Below are positions 6,904-7,161 of a stretch of DNA of 7,161 bases, piece by piece (position 1 is the stretch's first letter; each line of letters starts with the position of its first letter). The stretch is from NCBI GenBank assembly GCA_030538175.1, contig JAUNUL010000146.1, positions 1 through 7,161 of the forward strand. The letters run 5' to 3'. The notes under the pieces are model-generated. The model had not been told where the DNA came from and ran no database searches. It worked only from the letters and a program-made list of their open reading frames with translations. The translations under genes were made by a program, and so were the position numbers. Source of the stretch: Propionibacteriaceae bacterium. Lineage in GTDB: Bacteria > Actinomycetota > Actinomycetes > Propionibacteriales > Propionibacteriaceae.

Positions 6904-6929
6904 GGAGACCCCTTCGTCGCCGTGTTGTG

Positions 6930-6935
6930 ATCCTA
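6930..6935 (-). promoter_or_regulatory. Possible -10 box (TAGGAT) for the acyl-CoA synthetase unit
   Basis: TAGGAT on the minus strand is a common actinobacterial -10 form and would start transcription near 6923, leaving a leader of about 75 nt that contains the 6888-6903 palindrome. The -35 region is poor (TTGCTC lies only 14 nt upstream). A competing candidate is TTGAGA/TACTAT at 7013-6983. Confidence 0.3.
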
Positions 6936-7000
6936 CCCACACTCCCCCAGAGCAACGCTGCTGCGGCGGGGGTGGTCGCGAAATAGTACTGGATACCACA

Positions 7001-7014
7001 GTTGAACTCTCAAC
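7001..7014. promoter_or_regulatory. Candidate MarR operator, perfect inverted repeat
   Basis: GTTGA-ACTC-TCAAC is an inverted repeat with perfect 5-bp arms and a 4-bp centre. TTGA...TCAA half-sites of this kind are typical of MarR-family operators. It lies just upstream of the marR -10 box, covers the -35-like TTGAAC (7002-7007), and also covers the minus-strand -35 candidate TTGAGA (7013-7008). A MarR dimer bound here could block both directions. The palindrome is seen directly; its use by the adjacent regulator is inferred. Confidence 0.55.
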
Positions 7015-7022
7015 ATCTTTGT

Positions 7023-7028
7023 TATGAT
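7023..7028 (+). promoter_or_regulatory. -10 box (TATGAT) of marR, probable leaderless start
   Basis: TATGAT matches the consensus TATAAT at 5 of 6 positions and ends 7 nt before ATG 7036, so transcription would begin at or next to the A of the start codon. TTGAAC (7002-7007) is a partial -35 with a short 15-nt spacer. GGAGGG (7029-7034) is only 1 nt from the ATG and is too close to act as a Shine-Dalgarno sequence for it. Confidence 0.5.
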
Positions 7029-7035
7029 GGAGGGC

Positions 7036-7161
7036 ATGTCGGAACGGGTTCAAGCACGCTGGCTCGACCAGGAGCAGCAATGCATCTGGCGTACTTACCT
7101 GCTCGGGGTGGCCCGCATCAACGAGCGGCTTGACCTTGCCCTGCGGCAGTTCGGGATCGAT
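7036..7161 (+). CDS. MarR-family transcriptional regulator, N-terminal part (runs off right edge)
   Basis: Forty-two codons are present, beginning MSERVQARWLDQEQQCIWRT and ending RLDLALRQFGID. The WLDxEQQxxWR helix, followed by an RLDxxLRxFGID segment leading into the winged helix, is the standard N-terminal dimerisation region of many actinobacterial MarR regulators, which are dimeric DNA-binding repressors released by small ligands. The DNA-binding helix and wing lie outside the window. In-frame ATGs also exist at 7024 and 7027, but these lie within the predicted -10 box, so ATG 7036 on a leaderless message is preferred. It is divergent from the acyl-CoA synthetase unit and next to a MarR-type palindrome (7001-7014), so autoregulation is likely and control of the synthetase is possible. 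Confidence 0.85.
   Translation, partial: MSERVQARWLDQEQQCIWRTYLLGVARINERLDLALRQFGID

Larger units (their letters stand above)
6848..7035. other. Divergent regulatory region between fadD-like gene and marR
   Basis: These 188 nt hold, from left to right, the synthetase ribosome binding site, an imperfect palindrome with a flanking direct repeat (6886-6910), a minus-strand -10-like box TAGGAT (6935-6930), a second minus-strand candidate pair TTGAGA (7013-7008) and TACTAT (6988-6983) with a 19-nt spacer, a perfect inverted repeat (7001-7014), and the plus-strand -10 of marR (7023-7028). The 50 nt before marR are noticeably richer in A and T than the flanking genes. I see no open frame or terminator. 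Confidence 0.55.

Overview
The window reads as ordinary chromosomal DNA from a high-GC Gram-positive bacterium (Actinomycetota). The support is the strong G/C bias at third codon positions, frequent GTG starts, near-absence of TTA, CTA and TCA codons (which leaves very long open antisense frames), and proteins of actinobacterial type: a GlbO-type truncated haemoglobin paired with an AglA-type alpha-glucosidase, and a FadD15-like acyl-CoA synthetase. The sequence does not fix a genus. I see no mobile elements, CRISPR, rRNA, tRNA or phage genes.

Layout: (1) 1-93, minus strand: the first 31 codons of a nucleoside deaminase running off the left edge. (2) 94-286: a divergent intergenic region with weak promoter signals and a good ribosome binding site for the next gene. 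(3) 287-4095, plus strand: three closely packed genes, a PTS Enzyme I (ptsI), a group II truncated haemoglobin (glbO) and a GH13 alpha-glucosidase (aglA). glbO starts 18 nt after ptsI and overlaps aglA by 4 nt. (4) 4096-4111: a 16-nt convergent gap with no convincing terminator. (5) 4112-6847, minus strand: a two-gene unit with a long-chain acyl-CoA synthetase first and a tandem hot-dog acyl-CoA thioesterase 6 nt downstream. (6) 6848-7035: a divergent regulatory region holding two palindromes and candidate promoters. (7) 7036-7161, plus strand: the first 42 codons of a MarR-family regulator running off the right edge.

How the genes may work together: Enzyme I draws phosphate from PEP for sugar uptake and AglA releases glucose from alpha-glucosides, so the left array is partly a carbohydrate unit, with an oxygen-binding globin translationally coupled to the glucosidase. 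On the right, FadD activates fatty acids to acyl-CoA and the thioesterase reverses that step. The adjacent MarR regulator probably controls itself, and perhaps fadD, through the palindrome at 7001-7014.

The points most worth a second look are the altered phosphohistidine motif of Enzyme I (TGHG rather than the usual TSHT), the repeated placement of a TANNNT box 6-7 nt before start codons that lack a Shine-Dalgarno sequence (probable leaderless transcripts), and the two palindromes between fadD and marR. I found no convincing previously undescribed system; the genes belong to known families and the novelty is in details.
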